Shown here one piece after another: positions 40,721 through 49,359 of a stretch of 64,000 bases of DNA (its first letter is position 1; every line of letters starts with the position of its first letter). A program made the position numbers and the translations under genes. The notes beneath the pieces were generated by a model that was given only the letters and a program-made list of their open reading frames with translations, was not told where the DNA came from and did no database searches. Source of the stretch: Duganella sp. SG902 (GTDB lineage: Bacteria; Pseudomonadota; Gammaproteobacteria; Burkholderiales; Burkholderiaceae_D); assembly GCF_013376005.1 (NCBI RefSeq), contig NZ_JABMJK010000018.1, forward strand, positions 1-64,000, given 5' to 3'.

Positions 40721-40794
40721 GTTTTCCCGCGCCAGGAAAACGGTTGGCAGTTCAGTGGGGCGCTCCGCATGCATACTAATAAAATGGGGTTCAC

Positions 40795-41433
40795 ATGAAG
40801 CACACTATCTTTGCCGCGGCGCTGGCTCTGGCCAGCATCTCCGCCGCCCACGCGGCCGCCATTGGCGGCCTGTACAACACCGGCCTCGGCGACGAGGGCA
40901 CGCCGGAAGCCCATTACACCTTCAGCTCGTCCAGCGTGGGCGGCAGCGTGCCGACCATCACCACCAACAACATCTGGCCCGTCGACGGCACCTGGCTGCT
41001 GAATACCGCCACCTCCAAGTGGATCACGCCGACCGCCACCCAAGGCGAGTCGCTGGATCCGTCGGTGGATGGCATCTACACCTACACGCTGAAGTTCGAT
41101 CTGACCGGCTACAACGCCTCCAGCGCCGTGTTCGACGGCCGCATGGCGGCGGACAACTTCGTCACCGTCAAGCTGAACGGCACGACCATCGGCAGCGCCG
41201 AAGGCTTCTCCAGCTGGCACGACTTTGGCGCCAGCACTGGTTTCGTGGCGGGCGAGAACACGTTGGAATTCGTCGTCAGCAACTACCATCTGGGCAGCGG
41301 CAACCCGACCGGTCTGCGCGTCGAGTTCGAATCGTCGAACGTGAGCGCCGTGCCTGAGCCTGCCACCTACGGCATGCTGCTGGGCGGCCTGGCGCTGGTC
41401 GGCGCGGTCGCGCGTCGCCGCCAGCGGACGTAA
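40795..41433 (+). CDS. PEP-CTERM sorted surface/exopolymer protein, copy 1
   Basis: The 212-residue protein has a signal peptide (MKHTIFAAALALASISAAHA) and a C-terminal PEP-CTERM signal: VPEPATYGMLLGGLALVG followed by ARRRQRT. Such proteins are cut and anchored by an exosortase (EpsH) linked to exopolysaccharide export; no exosortase gene is in this window. The middle is a beta-rich domain with SKWITPTATQGESLDPS and NGTTIGSAEGF. It is a tandem paralogue of the next gene. Function is unknown; a role in biofilm or sheath is inferred from the sorting signal. Confidence 0.88.
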   Translation: MKHTIFAAALALASISAAHAAAIGGLYNTGLGDEGTPEAHYTFSSSSVGGSVPTITTNNIWPVDGTWLLNTATSKWITPTATQGESLDPSVDGIYTYTLKFDLTGYNASSAVFDGRMAADNFVTVKLNGTTIGSAEGFSSWHDFGASTGFVAGENTLEFVVSNYHLGSGNPTGLRVEFESSNVSAVPEPATYGMLLGGLALVGAVARRRQRT

Positions 41434-41442
41434 TCAGGGTAG

Positions 41443-41487
41443 ATGCTCACATGCTGTGAAGAAATTTACATGGCATGTGAGCATTTT
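41443..41487 (+). terminator. Long hairpin after PEP-CTERM copy 1
   Basis: ATGCTCACATGC (41443-41454) pairs perfectly with GCATGTGAGCAT (41473-41484) across an 18-base loop, followed by T residues. It separates the two paralogues. Confidence 0.7.
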
Positions 41488-41501
41488 CCGTAAAACCTCG
41501 T

Positions 41502-41507
41502 TATAAT
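41502..41507 (+). promoter_or_regulatory. Candidate -10 box of PEP-CTERM copy 2
   Basis: A perfect TATAAT lies about 100 bases before the copy 2 ATG, after the hairpin that ends copy 1. The -35 region is weak. It implies that copy 2 can be transcribed alone, with a ~95-base leader. Confidence 0.4.
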
Positions 41508-41607
41508 TCCCATCAGCAGCTCCCTCCTTTCGACGCCCTAAAAAACGGTTCGATGAAATCCAGGCATCCCCATCGATGCTGGCTAACCCACTTTTTTAGA
41601 GGCTCTC

Positions 41608-42240
41608 ATGCAACGCAATCTCATCGCCGCCGCCGTGCTGGCGCTCACCGCATTCAATTCCGTCCACGCCGCCAGCATCACTGGCCTGAAAAACACCGGT
41701 CTTGGCGTCAGCGGCCAGGCCGATGGCAACTACAGTCTCAGTTCGGCGGTGAGCAGCGCGCCGGTCATCACCTACGACAGCCAATGGCCGATCGGCCCAT
41801 GGCTGGCCAACGACAGCGTATCGAAGTGGATCACCCCGACCGCCAGCCAGGGCCAGAGCTTTGACCCATCGAGTGCCGGCAGCTACACCTATTCGTTGTC
41901 GTTCGACCTGAGCGGCTACGACGCGGCGAGCGCCGCCTTCACGGGCCGGCTGGCGGCCGACAACTCGGTGGTGGTCAAGCTGAACAACAACGTAATTGGC
42001 AGCGCCACCGGCTTTACCGACTGGACCGGTTTTGGCGCCAGCAGTGGTTTTGTATCCGGCGTCAACACGCTGGACTTCGTGGTGAGCAACTGGGCGCAGA
42101 ACGGTGGCAATCCGACCGGGCTGCGGGTGGAGTTTGGTTCGTCGAGCATCACGGCAGCGGTTCCGGAGCCGGAAACGTACGCCATGCTGCTCGCCGGCCT
42201 CGTCATGGTGGGCGCCGTTGCGCGCCGCCGCAAGCGGTAA
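41608..42240 (+). CDS. PEP-CTERM sorted surface/exopolymer protein, copy 2
   Basis: This 210-residue paralogue of copy 1 has a signal peptide ending SVHA, the same core blocks (SKWITPTASQGQSFDPS, NNNVIGSATGF, NPTGLRVEFGSS) and the sorting signal VPEPETYAMLLAGLVMVG with ARRRKR. The blocks shared with copy 1 indicate tandem duplication. It has its own upstream TATAAT and a downstream terminator, so the two copies may be expressed under different conditions. Confidence 0.88.
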   Translation: MQRNLIAAAVLALTAFNSVHAASITGLKNTGLGVSGQADGNYSLSSAVSSAPVITYDSQWPIGPWLANDSVSKWITPTASQGQSFDPSSAGSYTYSLSFDLSGYDAASAAFTGRLAADNSVVVKLNNNVIGSATGFTDWTGFGASSGFVSGVNTLDFVVSNWAQNGGNPTGLRVEFGSSSITAAVPEPETYAMLLAGLVMVGAVARRRKR

Positions 42241-42290
42241 GCAGCAAGCAGTACCGCAGTATGTAAGGGAACTCCTTGGGTAATATTTCA

Positions 42291-42316
42291 ACCGCCTCTC
42301 CGGGGCGGTTTTTTTT
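42291..42316 (+). terminator. Terminator after PEP-CTERM copy 2
   Basis: ACCGCC (42291-42296) pairs with GGCGGT (42304-42309), followed by seven further T. The T tract ends exactly where the next inverted-repeat element begins. Confidence 0.88.
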
Positions 42317-42505
42317 AATTCGGGGTCAGCTCTGACATTCGGACACGCAGCGTCCACTTTTGAGGTAGATCAAGATCTATCGGTGGGAAGTGGCACAATT
42401 TCACAAAGCCGCGTGACGTGGGCGGAACCAACAAATCGATAGCACGTTTTGAGCTGCGTCAGAGGTGGATGCTGCGTGTCCGAATGTCAGAGCTGACCCC
42501 GAATT
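42317..42505. mobile_element. 189-bp MITE-like element with 35-bp perfect terminal inverted repeats
   Basis: Bases 42317-42351 (AATTCGGGGTCAGCTCTGAC...) are the exact reverse complement of 42471-42505; allowing one mismatch the arms extend six more bases inward. The 119-base core has no open frame of note and no transposase. It lies between two terminators of convergent genes. The GGGGTCAG tip matches the tips of the 90-bp palindrome at 25207. It could be a MITE or a composite REP mobilised in trans by a REP-associated (RAYT) transposase. Confidence 0.8.
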
Positions 42506-42513
42506 GCGGGCAT

Positions 42514-42538
42514 GAAAAAGCCGCCCGAAGGCGGCTTG
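42514..42538 (-). terminator. Terminator after the MHS transporter gene
   Basis: Minus strand AAGCCGCC, loop TTC, GGGCGGCTT, then T residues; 17 bases after the transporter stop. Confidence 0.88.
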
Positions 42539-42554
42539 GGGGAGGCGGCGTCGC

Positions 42555-44249
42555 TTAGTCGGCCGCGTAGATGTTGTTGTCCTTGGTTTCGCCTACGAAC
42601 AGCACGCCGATCACGACGGTGATCAGGGCGATGATGATCGGGTACCACAGGCCGTAGTAGATGTCGCCCTTGAACGCCACCAGCGCGAACGAGATCGTCG
42701 GCAGCAGACCGCCAAACCAGCCGTTACCGATGTGGTATGGCAGGGACATCGAGGTGTAGCGGATGCGGGTCGGGAACATCTCCACCAGCATGGCCGCGAT
42801 CGGGCCGTACACCATGGTCACGTACAGCACCAGGATGAACAGGATCAGGACCATCATCGGCTTGTTGATCTGCTCCGGATCAGCCTTGGCCGGGTAGCCG
42901 GCCGCCTTCACCGCCGCCGCCACGTCTTTCTTCAGCGCGGCGTCGGCGTCCTTGCTGGCCTTGTCGAAGTTCAGGCCGTCAGGGGTCAGCACGGCGTTGA
43001 AGGCGGTGATTTCCTTGTCGCCCACCTTGATCTTGGCCACGCTGCCAGCCGGCGCGTCCTGCTTGGTGTAGTTCACCGAGGCGTTCGACAGGATGCTGGT
43101 GGCAATGTCGCACGACGAGGTGAATTTCTTCTGGCCGGTCGGGTTGAACTGGAAGTTGCACGAGGCCGGATCGGCGTACACCACCACCGGCGAGTTCTTC
43201 AGCGCCGCTTCCAGCTGCGGGTTGCCGTAGTGGGTCAGGGCGCCGAACAGTGGGAAGTAGGTGGCGGCGGCCAGCACGCAGCCGCCCAGGATGATGTATT
43301 TGCGGCCGATCTTGTCCGACAGGATGCCGAAGAAGATGAAGAACGGGGTGGCCAGCGCCAGCGACAGCGCGGTCATGATGTTGGCGTTGGCGCCGTCGAT
43401 CTTCAGCACCTGGGTCATGAAGAACAGCGCGTAGAACTGGCCGGTGTACCACACCACCGCCTGGCCCATGGTCAGGCCGACCAGCGCCAGGATGACGATT
43501 TTCAGGTTTTTCCACTGGCCGAACGCTTCGGTCAGCGGCGCTTTCGAGGTCTTGCCTTCGGCTTTCATCTTGGCGAAGGCCGGCGATTCATTCATCGACA
43601 GGCGGATCCACACCGAGATACCCAGCAGCAGCACCGATACCAGGAACGGCACGCGCCAGCCCCAGGCGTTGAAGGCTTCCTCGCCCACCGCGGTGCGGGT
43701 GCCCAGGATCACCAGCAGCGACAGGAACAGGCCCAGCGTCGCGGTGGTCTGGATCCATGAGGTGAACGAGCCGCGCTTGCCGTTCGGCGCGTGTTCGGCC
43801 ACGTAGGTGGCCGCGCCGCCGTATTCGCCGCCCAGCGCCAGGCCCTGCAGGATGCGCAGGGTGACCAGGATGATCGGCGCGGCAATGCCGATCGCCGCGT
43901 AACCCGGTAACAACCCGACAATGAAGGTCGAGGCACCCATGATCAGGATGGTGATCAGGAAGGTGTATTTACGGCCGATCATGTCGCCAAGGCGGCCGAA
44001 CACGACCGCGCCGAACGGACGCACGATGAAGCCGGCCGCGAACGCCAGCAGCGCGAAGATGAAGGTGGTGCTTGGGTCGCCAATGAAGAACTGCTTGGCG
44101 ATGATCGATGCGAGCGAACCGTACAGATAAAAGTCGTACCATTCGAACACGGTGCCGAGTGAGGACGCAAAGATCACCTTGCGCTCTTCGGCGGTAATCG
44201 GGCTGGCTTTGCCCGATGCGCGCGGATCAGCCGTTCCTGTATTTGCCAT
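42555..44249 (-). CDS. MFS transporter, metabolite:H+ symporter family, with large periplasmic insert
   Basis: The 564-residue permease starts with the MHS-type segment VIFASSLGTVFEWYDFYLYG and the loop GRLGDMIGRKYTF, and ends ALITVVIGVLFVGETKD. Relatives move dicarboxylates, shikimate, proline/betaine or sialic acid by proton symport; the substrate here is not readable. Unusually, about 120 residues (encoded near 43230-42870) are inserted late in the protein, containing two Cys (ASCNF and SSCDIA) and a KAAGYPAKADP segment before the next span. AAGGAG precedes the ATG. It is divergent from the thiolase operon. Confidence 0.88.
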   Translation of the reverse strand: MANTGTADPRASGKASPITAEERKVIFASSLGTVFEWYDFYLYGSLASIIAKQFFIGDPSTTFIFALLAFAAGFIVRPFGAVVFGRLGDMIGRKYTFLITILIMGASTFIVGLLPGYAAIGIAAPIILVTLRILQGLALGGEYGGAATYVAEHAPNGKRGSFTSWIQTTATLGLFLSLLVILGTRTAVGEEAFNAWGWRVPFLVSVLLLGISVWIRLSMNESPAFAKMKAEGKTSKAPLTEAFGQWKNLKIVILALVGLTMGQAVVWYTGQFYALFFMTQVLKIDGANANIMTALSLALATPFFIFFGILSDKIGRKYIILGGCVLAAATYFPLFGALTHYGNPQLEAALKNSPVVVYADPASCNFQFNPTGQKKFTSSCDIATSILSNASVNYTKQDAPAGSVAKIKVGDKEITAFNAVLTPDGLNFDKASKDADAALKKDVAAAVKAAGYPAKADPEQINKPMMVLILFILVLYVTMVYGPIAAMLVEMFPTRIRYTSMSLPYHIGNGWFGGLLPTISFALVAFKGDIYYGLWYPIIIALITVVIGVLFVGETKDNNIYAAD

Positions 44250-44453
44250 GATGTGTGTCTCCTTTGATTTTGTAGGATGTTTTTTCCCCAGCCGAGATAG
44301 TTACTACTTCGTCAGCTTGCCCCCAGTCTGTACCTTTAACCTTACGTCATTCTTGCTTGAAACTTACACGGAGCTTACAAAAATATTTACGAACGACCGT
44401 GCTGAAACTATGCTATTCTGGACCGATAACATCTCATTCCATAGGAGACTCTC
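44250..44453. promoter_or_regulatory. Divergent control region of MHS transporter and thiolase operon
   Basis: This AT-rich gap has a possible plus-strand promoter TTACGA-16-TATGCT about 40 bases before the thiolase ATG, and TAGGAG as ribosome site. No clear fatty-acid regulator palindrome was identified by eye. Confidence 0.35.
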
Positions 44454-45632
44454 ATGCTAGATGCCGTCATTGTTTCTACCGCCCGCACGGGCTTGGCAAA
44501 GTCGTGGAAAGGCGCGTTCAACATGACGCATGGCGCTACGCTGGGCGGCCACGCGCTGAAGGCGGCCATCGAGCGCGCCGGCATCGAGTCGGGCGAAGTG
44601 GAGGACGTGCTGGTCGGCTGCGCCAATCCGGAAGGCGCCACCGGCGGCAATATCGCGCGCCAGATCGCCATCCGCGCCGGCTGCCCGGTGACCACCGCCG
44701 GCATGACCATCAACCGTTTCTGCTCGTCCGGCCTGCAAACCATCGCCACGGCGGCGCAGCGCATCATCGCCGGCGAGGGCGATATCTATGCCGCCGGCGG
44801 CGTCGAGTCGATCTCGTGCGTGCAGCAGGAGATGAATCTGCATATGTACAAGGAGGTCTGGCTGTCGCAGCACAAGCCGGAAATCTATTGGCCGATGCTG
44901 CAAACCGCCGAAACCGTCGCCAAGCGCTACAACATCAGCCGCGCGCGCCAGGATGAATACGGCGTGCAAAGCCAGCAGCGCGCGGCCGCCGCGCAAGCCG
45001 CTGGTCTGTTCGACAAGGAAATCGTGCCGATGACCACCGTGATGGGCGTGGCCGACAAGGCCACCGGCCAGTTGCTGTCGCGCGAAGTGACCATCTCGGC
45101 CGACGAGGGCATCCGCGCCGACACGACTTACGAGGGCGTGTCCAAGATCCGTACCGCCGTGCCGGGCGGCGTGATCAGCGCCGGCAACGCCAGCCAGTTC
45201 TCCGACGGCGGTTCGATGGCCATCGTGATGAGTGCCCGGACCGCCGCCGCCAAGGGCCTGCAACCGCTGGGCGTGTTCCGTGGCTTCGCCGTCGCCGGTT
45301 GCGAGCCGGATGAGATGGGCATCGGCCCGGTGTTTGCGATTCCCAAGCTGCTGAAGAAGGCCGGCCTGAAAGTGGAGGACATCGGCCTGTGGGAACTCAA
45401 CGAGGCGTTCGCCGTGCAGGTGCTGTACTGCGCCGACAAGCTGGGCATCCCGATGGATCGCTTGAATGTGAACGGCGGCGCGATCGCGGTCGGCCATCCT
45501 TACGGCGTGTCCGGCGCGCGCCTGGTCGGCCACGCGCTGATCGAAGGCAAGCGCCGTGGCGTGAAATATGTGGTGGTCACCATGTGTATCGGTGGCGGCC
45601 AGGGAGCGGCGGGCCTGTTCGAAGTGGTGTAA
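44454..45632 (+). CDS. Acetyl-CoA acyltransferase (thiolase)
   Basis: The 392-residue thiolase cleaves 3-ketoacyl-CoA or condenses acetyl-CoA. The acylated Cys90 is in NRFCSSGLQ, the His in GGAIAVGHPYGVSGAR and the second Cys in CIGGGQGAAG. The start MLDAVIVSTARTGLAKSWKG is typical of FadA/AtoB-like degradative thiolases. The next gene begins four bases after its stop. Together with the acyl-CoA dehydrogenase it starts a six-gene run, with the hydratase/dehydrogenase encoded 4 kb away. Confidence 0.94.
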   Translation: MLDAVIVSTARTGLAKSWKGAFNMTHGATLGGHALKAAIERAGIESGEVEDVLVGCANPEGATGGNIARQIAIRAGCPVTTAGMTINRFCSSGLQTIATAAQRIIAGEGDIYAAGGVESISCVQQEMNLHMYKEVWLSQHKPEIYWPMLQTAETVAKRYNISRARQDEYGVQSQQRAAAAQAAGLFDKEIVPMTTVMGVADKATGQLLSREVTISADEGIRADTTYEGVSKIRTAVPGGVISAGNASQFSDGGSMAIVMSARTAAAKGLQPLGVFRGFAVAGCEPDEMGIGPVFAIPKLLKKAGLKVEDIGLWELNEAFAVQVLYCADKLGIPMDRLNVNGGAIAVGHPYGVSGARLVGHALIEGKRRGVKYVVVTMCIGGGQGAAGLFEVV

Positions 45633-45636
45633 GCGC

Positions 45637-47478
45637 ATGGACTCGACCATCCTGTCGCGCCGCGACCTGGCGTTCATGCTGTACGAATGGCTGGACGCGG
45701 AGGCGCTGACCAAGCGCAGCCGGTTCGCCGACCACAACCGCGAAACCTTCGACGCCGCCATCGACACCGCCGAACGGCTCGCCACCGAGCTGTTCGCCAC
45801 CCATAACAAGAAGGCCGACCAGCACGAGCCCCATGTGGTGGACGGCGAGGTGCGACTGATCCCCGAGGTGAAGCTGGCGCTGGACGCGTTCAGCGCCGCC
45901 GGCCTGATGGCCGCCGGGCAGGATTACGAACGCGGCGGCATGCAGCTGCCGGCGGTGGTCGACAAGGCGCTGGCGGCGTGGTTTACGGCCGCCAACGTCA
46001 GCACCTCGGCCTATACTTTCCTCACCATGAGCAATGCCAACACCTTGCTCAAGACTGGCACACCGGAGCAGATCGAACGCTTCGTCAATCCGATGCTGGA
46101 GGGGCGCTTCTTCGGCACCATGTGCCTGTCCGAGCCGCAGGCCGGCTCCAGCCTGTCGGACATCACCACCCGCGCGGTGCCGGACGGCGACGGCCAGTAC
46201 CGCATCACCGGCAACAAGATGTGGATTTCGGCCGGCGAGCATGAACTGGCGGAGAACATCATTCACCTGGTGCTGGCCAAGATCCCCGGCGAGGACGGCA
46301 AGCTGATCCCGGGCGTGAAGGGCATTTCGCTGTTCATCGTGCCCAAGTATCTGGTCAACGATGACGGCTCGCTCGGCGAGCGCAACGACGTGGCGCTCGC
46401 CGGCCTCAATCACAAGATGGGCAATCGCGGCACCACCAACTGCCTGCTCAATTTTGGCGAGAAGGGAGGCGCCATCGGCTACCTGGTCGGCAAGCCGCAT
46501 CAGGGCCTGGCGAATATGTTCCATATGATGAACGAGGCGCGTATCGCGGTCGGCCTGAACGCGGCGGTGCAGGGCTATACCGGCTACTTGCACGCGCTCG
46601 ATTACGCCCGCAATCGCCCGCAGGGCCGTCATCCGGCGCAGAAGGATCCGGCGCAGCCGCAGTTGCGCATCATCGAGCACACCGACGTGCGACGCATGCT
46701 GCTGGCGCAGAAGGCGTATGTGGAAGGCGCGCTGGGTCTGGTGTTGTACAGCGCGCGCCTGGTCGATGAGCAAAACGGCGCGGAAACGCCGGAGGCGCGC
46801 GAACATGCGGCGCGGCTGCTGGATTTCCTTACGCCGATCACCAAGTCGTGGCCGTCGCAGTGGTGCGTGGAGGCCAACTCGCTGGCGATCCAGGTGCACG
46901 GCGGCTACGGCTACACGCGTGAATACAACGTCGAGCAGTTCTACCGCGACAACCGCCTGAACGCGATCCACGAAGGCACGCACGGCATTCACGGCCTGGA
47001 TCTGCTGGGCCGCAAGGTGTCTATGCAGGATGGCGCGTTGTTCCGCGCCATGGCCGCCGAAATCCGCAAGACCATCCGCAAGGTGCGTGGCAGCGTGGGC
47101 GCGCCGGAAGCGGCGCCGGTCGGTTATTCGGAGATCGGCAAGGAGCTGCTGGCGCATGCCGATGCGCTGGAGCAGGCATGGCAGGGCTTGGAACAAACCA
47201 CGCGGAAGCTGTATGCTGTCGGCGACATGAACAAGACGCTGGCCAACGCCAGCACCTATCTGGAAGCGTGCGGCCATATTGTGGTCGCGTGGGTCTGGCT
47301 GCAGCAGGCCTTGCTGGCCGCGGCGTCGCTGCAAAAAGCCGATGAGGATTTCTATCGCGGCAAGCTGCAGGCCTGCCGTTATTTCTTCCGCTGGGAGCTG
47401 CCGAAAGTCGGGCCGCAGCTGGAGCTGCTGGACAGCATCGACACCACCACGCTCGACATGCGGGATGCGTGGTTTTAA
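45637..47478 (+). CDS. Acyl-CoA dehydrogenase, long C-terminal-extension type
   Basis: The 613-residue flavoprotein oxidises acyl-CoA to enoyl-CoA. The central FAD/substrate region has MCLSEPQAGSSLSDI and ITGNKMWISAGEHE. The C-terminal helical domain holds VHGGYGYTREYNVEQFYRD and IHEGTHGIHGLDLLGR, where the catalytic Glu is expected. About 120 extra C-terminal residues match the acyl-CoA dehydrogenase C-terminal domain class (FadE-like/DmdC-like, ~600 residues). The start ATG 45637 lies four bases after the thiolase stop. A REP-like element follows the stop. Confidence 0.92.
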   Translation: MDSTILSRRDLAFMLYEWLDAEALTKRSRFADHNRETFDAAIDTAERLATELFATHNKKADQHEPHVVDGEVRLIPEVKLALDAFSAAGLMAAGQDYERGGMQLPAVVDKALAAWFTAANVSTSAYTFLTMSNANTLLKTGTPEQIERFVNPMLEGRFFGTMCLSEPQAGSSLSDITTRAVPDGDGQYRITGNKMWISAGEHELAENIIHLVLAKIPGEDGKLIPGVKGISLFIVPKYLVNDDGSLGERNDVALAGLNHKMGNRGTTNCLLNFGEKGGAIGYLVGKPHQGLANMFHMMNEARIAVGLNAAVQGYTGYLHALDYARNRPQGRHPAQKDPAQPQLRIIEHTDVRRMLLAQKAYVEGALGLVLYSARLVDEQNGAETPEAREHAARLLDFLTPITKSWPSQWCVEANSLAIQVHGGYGYTREYNVEQFYRDNRLNAIHEGTHGIHGLDLLGRKVSMQDGALFRAMAAEIRKTIRKVRGSVGAPEAAPVGYSEIGKELLAHADALEQAWQGLEQTTRKLYAVGDMNKTLANASTYLEACGHIVVAWVWLQQALLAAASLQKADEDFYRGKLQACRYFFRWELPKVGPQLELLDSIDTTTLDMRDAWF

Positions 47479-47480
47479 CC

Positions 47481-47552
47481 CGTCGCACCGGCGCAGGCCG
47501 GTGCCTATGGAACGCTCGCTCAGCATGGGCACCGGCCTTCGTCGGTGCGACG
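47481..47552. repeat. REP-like double hairpin, copy 3 (divergent, inside an operon)
   Basis: CGTCGCACCGGCGCAGGCCG... is inverted at ...GTCGGTGCGACG, ending at 47552. Core ATTCCGG/CCGGAAT of the other copies is replaced by GCACCGG/CCGGTGC on both arms, so pairing is kept by compensating changes. It lies between two co-directional genes and ends 26 bases before the next ATG. Confidence 0.82.
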
Positions 47553-47578
47553 TGCATGGGCTGACACAAGGAGACACA

Positions 47579-48358
47579 ATGCGTACTACCCAAGAACTGT
47601 TTTCGTTGGCCGGCAAGACCGCGCTGGTGACCGGCGGCTCGCGCGGGCTGGGCCTGCAGATGGCGCTGGCGCTGGGCGAGCAGGGCGCCAACATCGTAGT
47701 GTCGGCGCGCAAGCAGGCCGACCTCGACGAGGCCGTCGCCTTCCTGTCGCAGCACGGCATCCAGGCCCACGCCATCGCGGCCGACCTGTCGCAGGACGAG
47801 CAGGCCGCCAGGCTGGTGGACGGCGCCATCGCCCATCTCGGTCACATCGACATCCTGATCAATAACGCCGGCGCCAGCTGGGGCGCGCCGGCCGAGGACC
47901 ATCCGGTGGAGGCGTGGGACAAGGTGATGGACCTGAACATCCGCAGCATCTTCGTGGTGTCGCAACTGGTGGGCAAGCGCTCGATGATTCCGCGCGGCTA
48001 CGGCCGCATCATCAACATCGCCTCGATCGCGGGGCTGGCCGGCAACCCGCCGGGCACCATGCAGACCATCGCCTACAACACCTCAAAGGGCGCGCTGGTC
48101 AACTTCACCCGCACGCTGGCCGGCGAATGGGGCCGCCATGGCATCACCGTCAACGCGCTGGCGCCGGGTTTTTTCCCGTCCAAGATGACCAAGGGCCTGC
48201 TGTCTGTGATGGGCGAGGAGCTGGTCAAGCACGCGCCGCTGAACCGCCTGGGCGATGACGAGGACCTGAAGGGCGCGGCCGTGCTGTTCGCTTCCGATGC
48301 GGGCAAGCACATCACTGGCCAGATCCTGGCGGTGGATGGAGGCGTGTCGGCGGTATGA
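47579..48358 (+). CDS. Short-chain dehydrogenase/reductase, FabG-like
   Basis: The 259-residue NAD(P)-dependent oxidoreductase has TGGSRGLGLQ for cofactor binding, NNAG, the catalytic Ser in IASIAG and YNTSKGA for Tyr/Lys. The end GQILAVDGGVSAV is typical of classical SDRs. The start ATG 47579 is preceded by AAGGAG. It overlaps the following MDR gene by 4 bases. A role in 3-hydroxyacyl or related alcohol oxidation is inferred from the operon. Confidence 0.9.
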   Translation: MRTTQELFSLAGKTALVTGGSRGLGLQMALALGEQGANIVVSARKQADLDEAVAFLSQHGIQAHAIAADLSQDEQAARLVDGAIAHLGHIDILINNAGASWGAPAEDHPVEAWDKVMDLNIRSIFVVSQLVGKRSMIPRGYGRIINIASIAGLAGNPPGTMQTIAYNTSKGALVNFTRTLAGEWGRHGITVNALAPGFFPSKMTKGLLSVMGEELVKHAPLNRLGDDEDLKGAAVLFASDAGKHITGQILAVDGGVSAV

Positions 48359-49359
48359 GCATTCCCGAGTCTTATCAGCGCATCGTGCTGGCGGCGCGGC
48401 CGCGCGGTGCGGTCGTGCCGGAGAACTTCCGTCTCGAAACCGTGCCGGTGCCGCAGCTGGCCGATGGCGAAGTCCTGGTCCGCAACCACTACCTGTCGCT
48501 CGATCCCTATATGCGCGGCCGCATGAGCAAGGCGGCCAGCTACGCCGCCTCGCAGGCCGTGGATGACACCATGATCGGCGGCACGGTGGGCCAGGTGGTG
48601 GCCTCGCGCAATGCGTTTTACCAGGTCGGCGATTACGTCAACGGCATGCTGGGCTGGGCCGAGATGGGCGTGTCCGATGGCTTGTTGCTGCGCAAGCTGG
48701 ATACCACGCGCATTCCGCTGTCGGCCTACTTGGGCGTGGTCGGCATGCCGGGCATGGCCGCCTGGTATGGCTTTAATCAGATCATGGAAGCGGCGGCCGG
48801 CGAAACCGTGGTGGTCTCGGCCGCCAGCGGCGCGGTTGGCGGTGTGGTGGGCCAACTGGCGCGCCTGCGCGGCTGCCGCGTGGTCGGCATCGCCGGCGGG
48901 CCGGAGAAGTGTGAGTACGTGGTCAAGGAACTGGGCTTCGACGCCTGCGTCGATTACAAGGCCGGCAATCTGGAGGCCGACCTGGCCGCCGCCACGCCGG
49001 ACGGTGTGGACGCCATCTTTGAAAACGTCGGCGGCGCCTGCCTCGACGCGTCGCTGGCGCGCACCAACGCGTTCGCCCGCATCGCGCTGTGCGGGTTGAT
49101 CGCCGGTTATAACGGCGCCGACATGCCGATCAAGAATTCACGCGTGCTCCTGATCAACCGCCTGACCGTGCGCGGTTTCATCATCACCGAGCATATGGAG
49201 TTTTGGCAGCAGGGCTTGCAGGAATTGGCGGTGCTGGTTGCGAACAAGCAGATCAAGTACCGCGAGACGGTGGCCGAAGGCCTGGCCGCCGCGCCGCAAG
49301 CGTTTATCGGCCTGCTGCAGGGGCATAACTTTGGCAAACAACTGGTGAAGCTCATATGA
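48355..49359 (+). CDS. NADP-dependent medium-chain reductase (CurA/leukotriene-B4 dehydrogenase-like)
   Basis: The 334-residue zinc-free MDR enzyme belongs to the group that reduces alpha,beta-unsaturated ketones and aldehydes. It shows LSLDPYMRGRMS near the N-terminus, the Rossmann motif AASGAVGGVVGQLARLRG and the late block NRLTVRGFIITEH. It overlaps its neighbours by 4 bases on both sides. Detoxification or saturation of enoyl intermediates is inferred. Confidence 0.92.
   Translation: MSIPESYQRIVLAARPRGAVVPENFRLETVPVPQLADGEVLVRNHYLSLDPYMRGRMSKAASYAASQAVDDTMIGGTVGQVVASRNAFYQVGDYVNGMLGWAEMGVSDGLLLRKLDTTRIPLSAYLGVVGMPGMAAWYGFNQIMEAAAGETVVVSAASGAVGGVVGQLARLRGCRVVGIAGGPEKCEYVVKELGFDACVDYKAGNLEADLAAATPDGVDAIFENVGGACLDASLARTNAFARIALCGLIAGYNGADMPIKNSRVLLINRLTVRGFIITEHMEFWQQGLQELAVLVANKQIKYRETVAEGLAAAPQAFIGLLQGHNFGKQLVKLI

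Noticed and set aside
40721..41607. Sigma-54 promoters before the PEP-CTERM genes
   Set aside because: TGGCA-like starts were found, but the GC dinucleotide at the required 10-base distance is missing in both cases.
47279..47578. In-frame upstream extension of the SDR gene
   Set aside because: It overlaps the acyl-CoA dehydrogenase end and runs through the REP-like element; ATG 47579 has AAGGAG and gives a normal SDR start.
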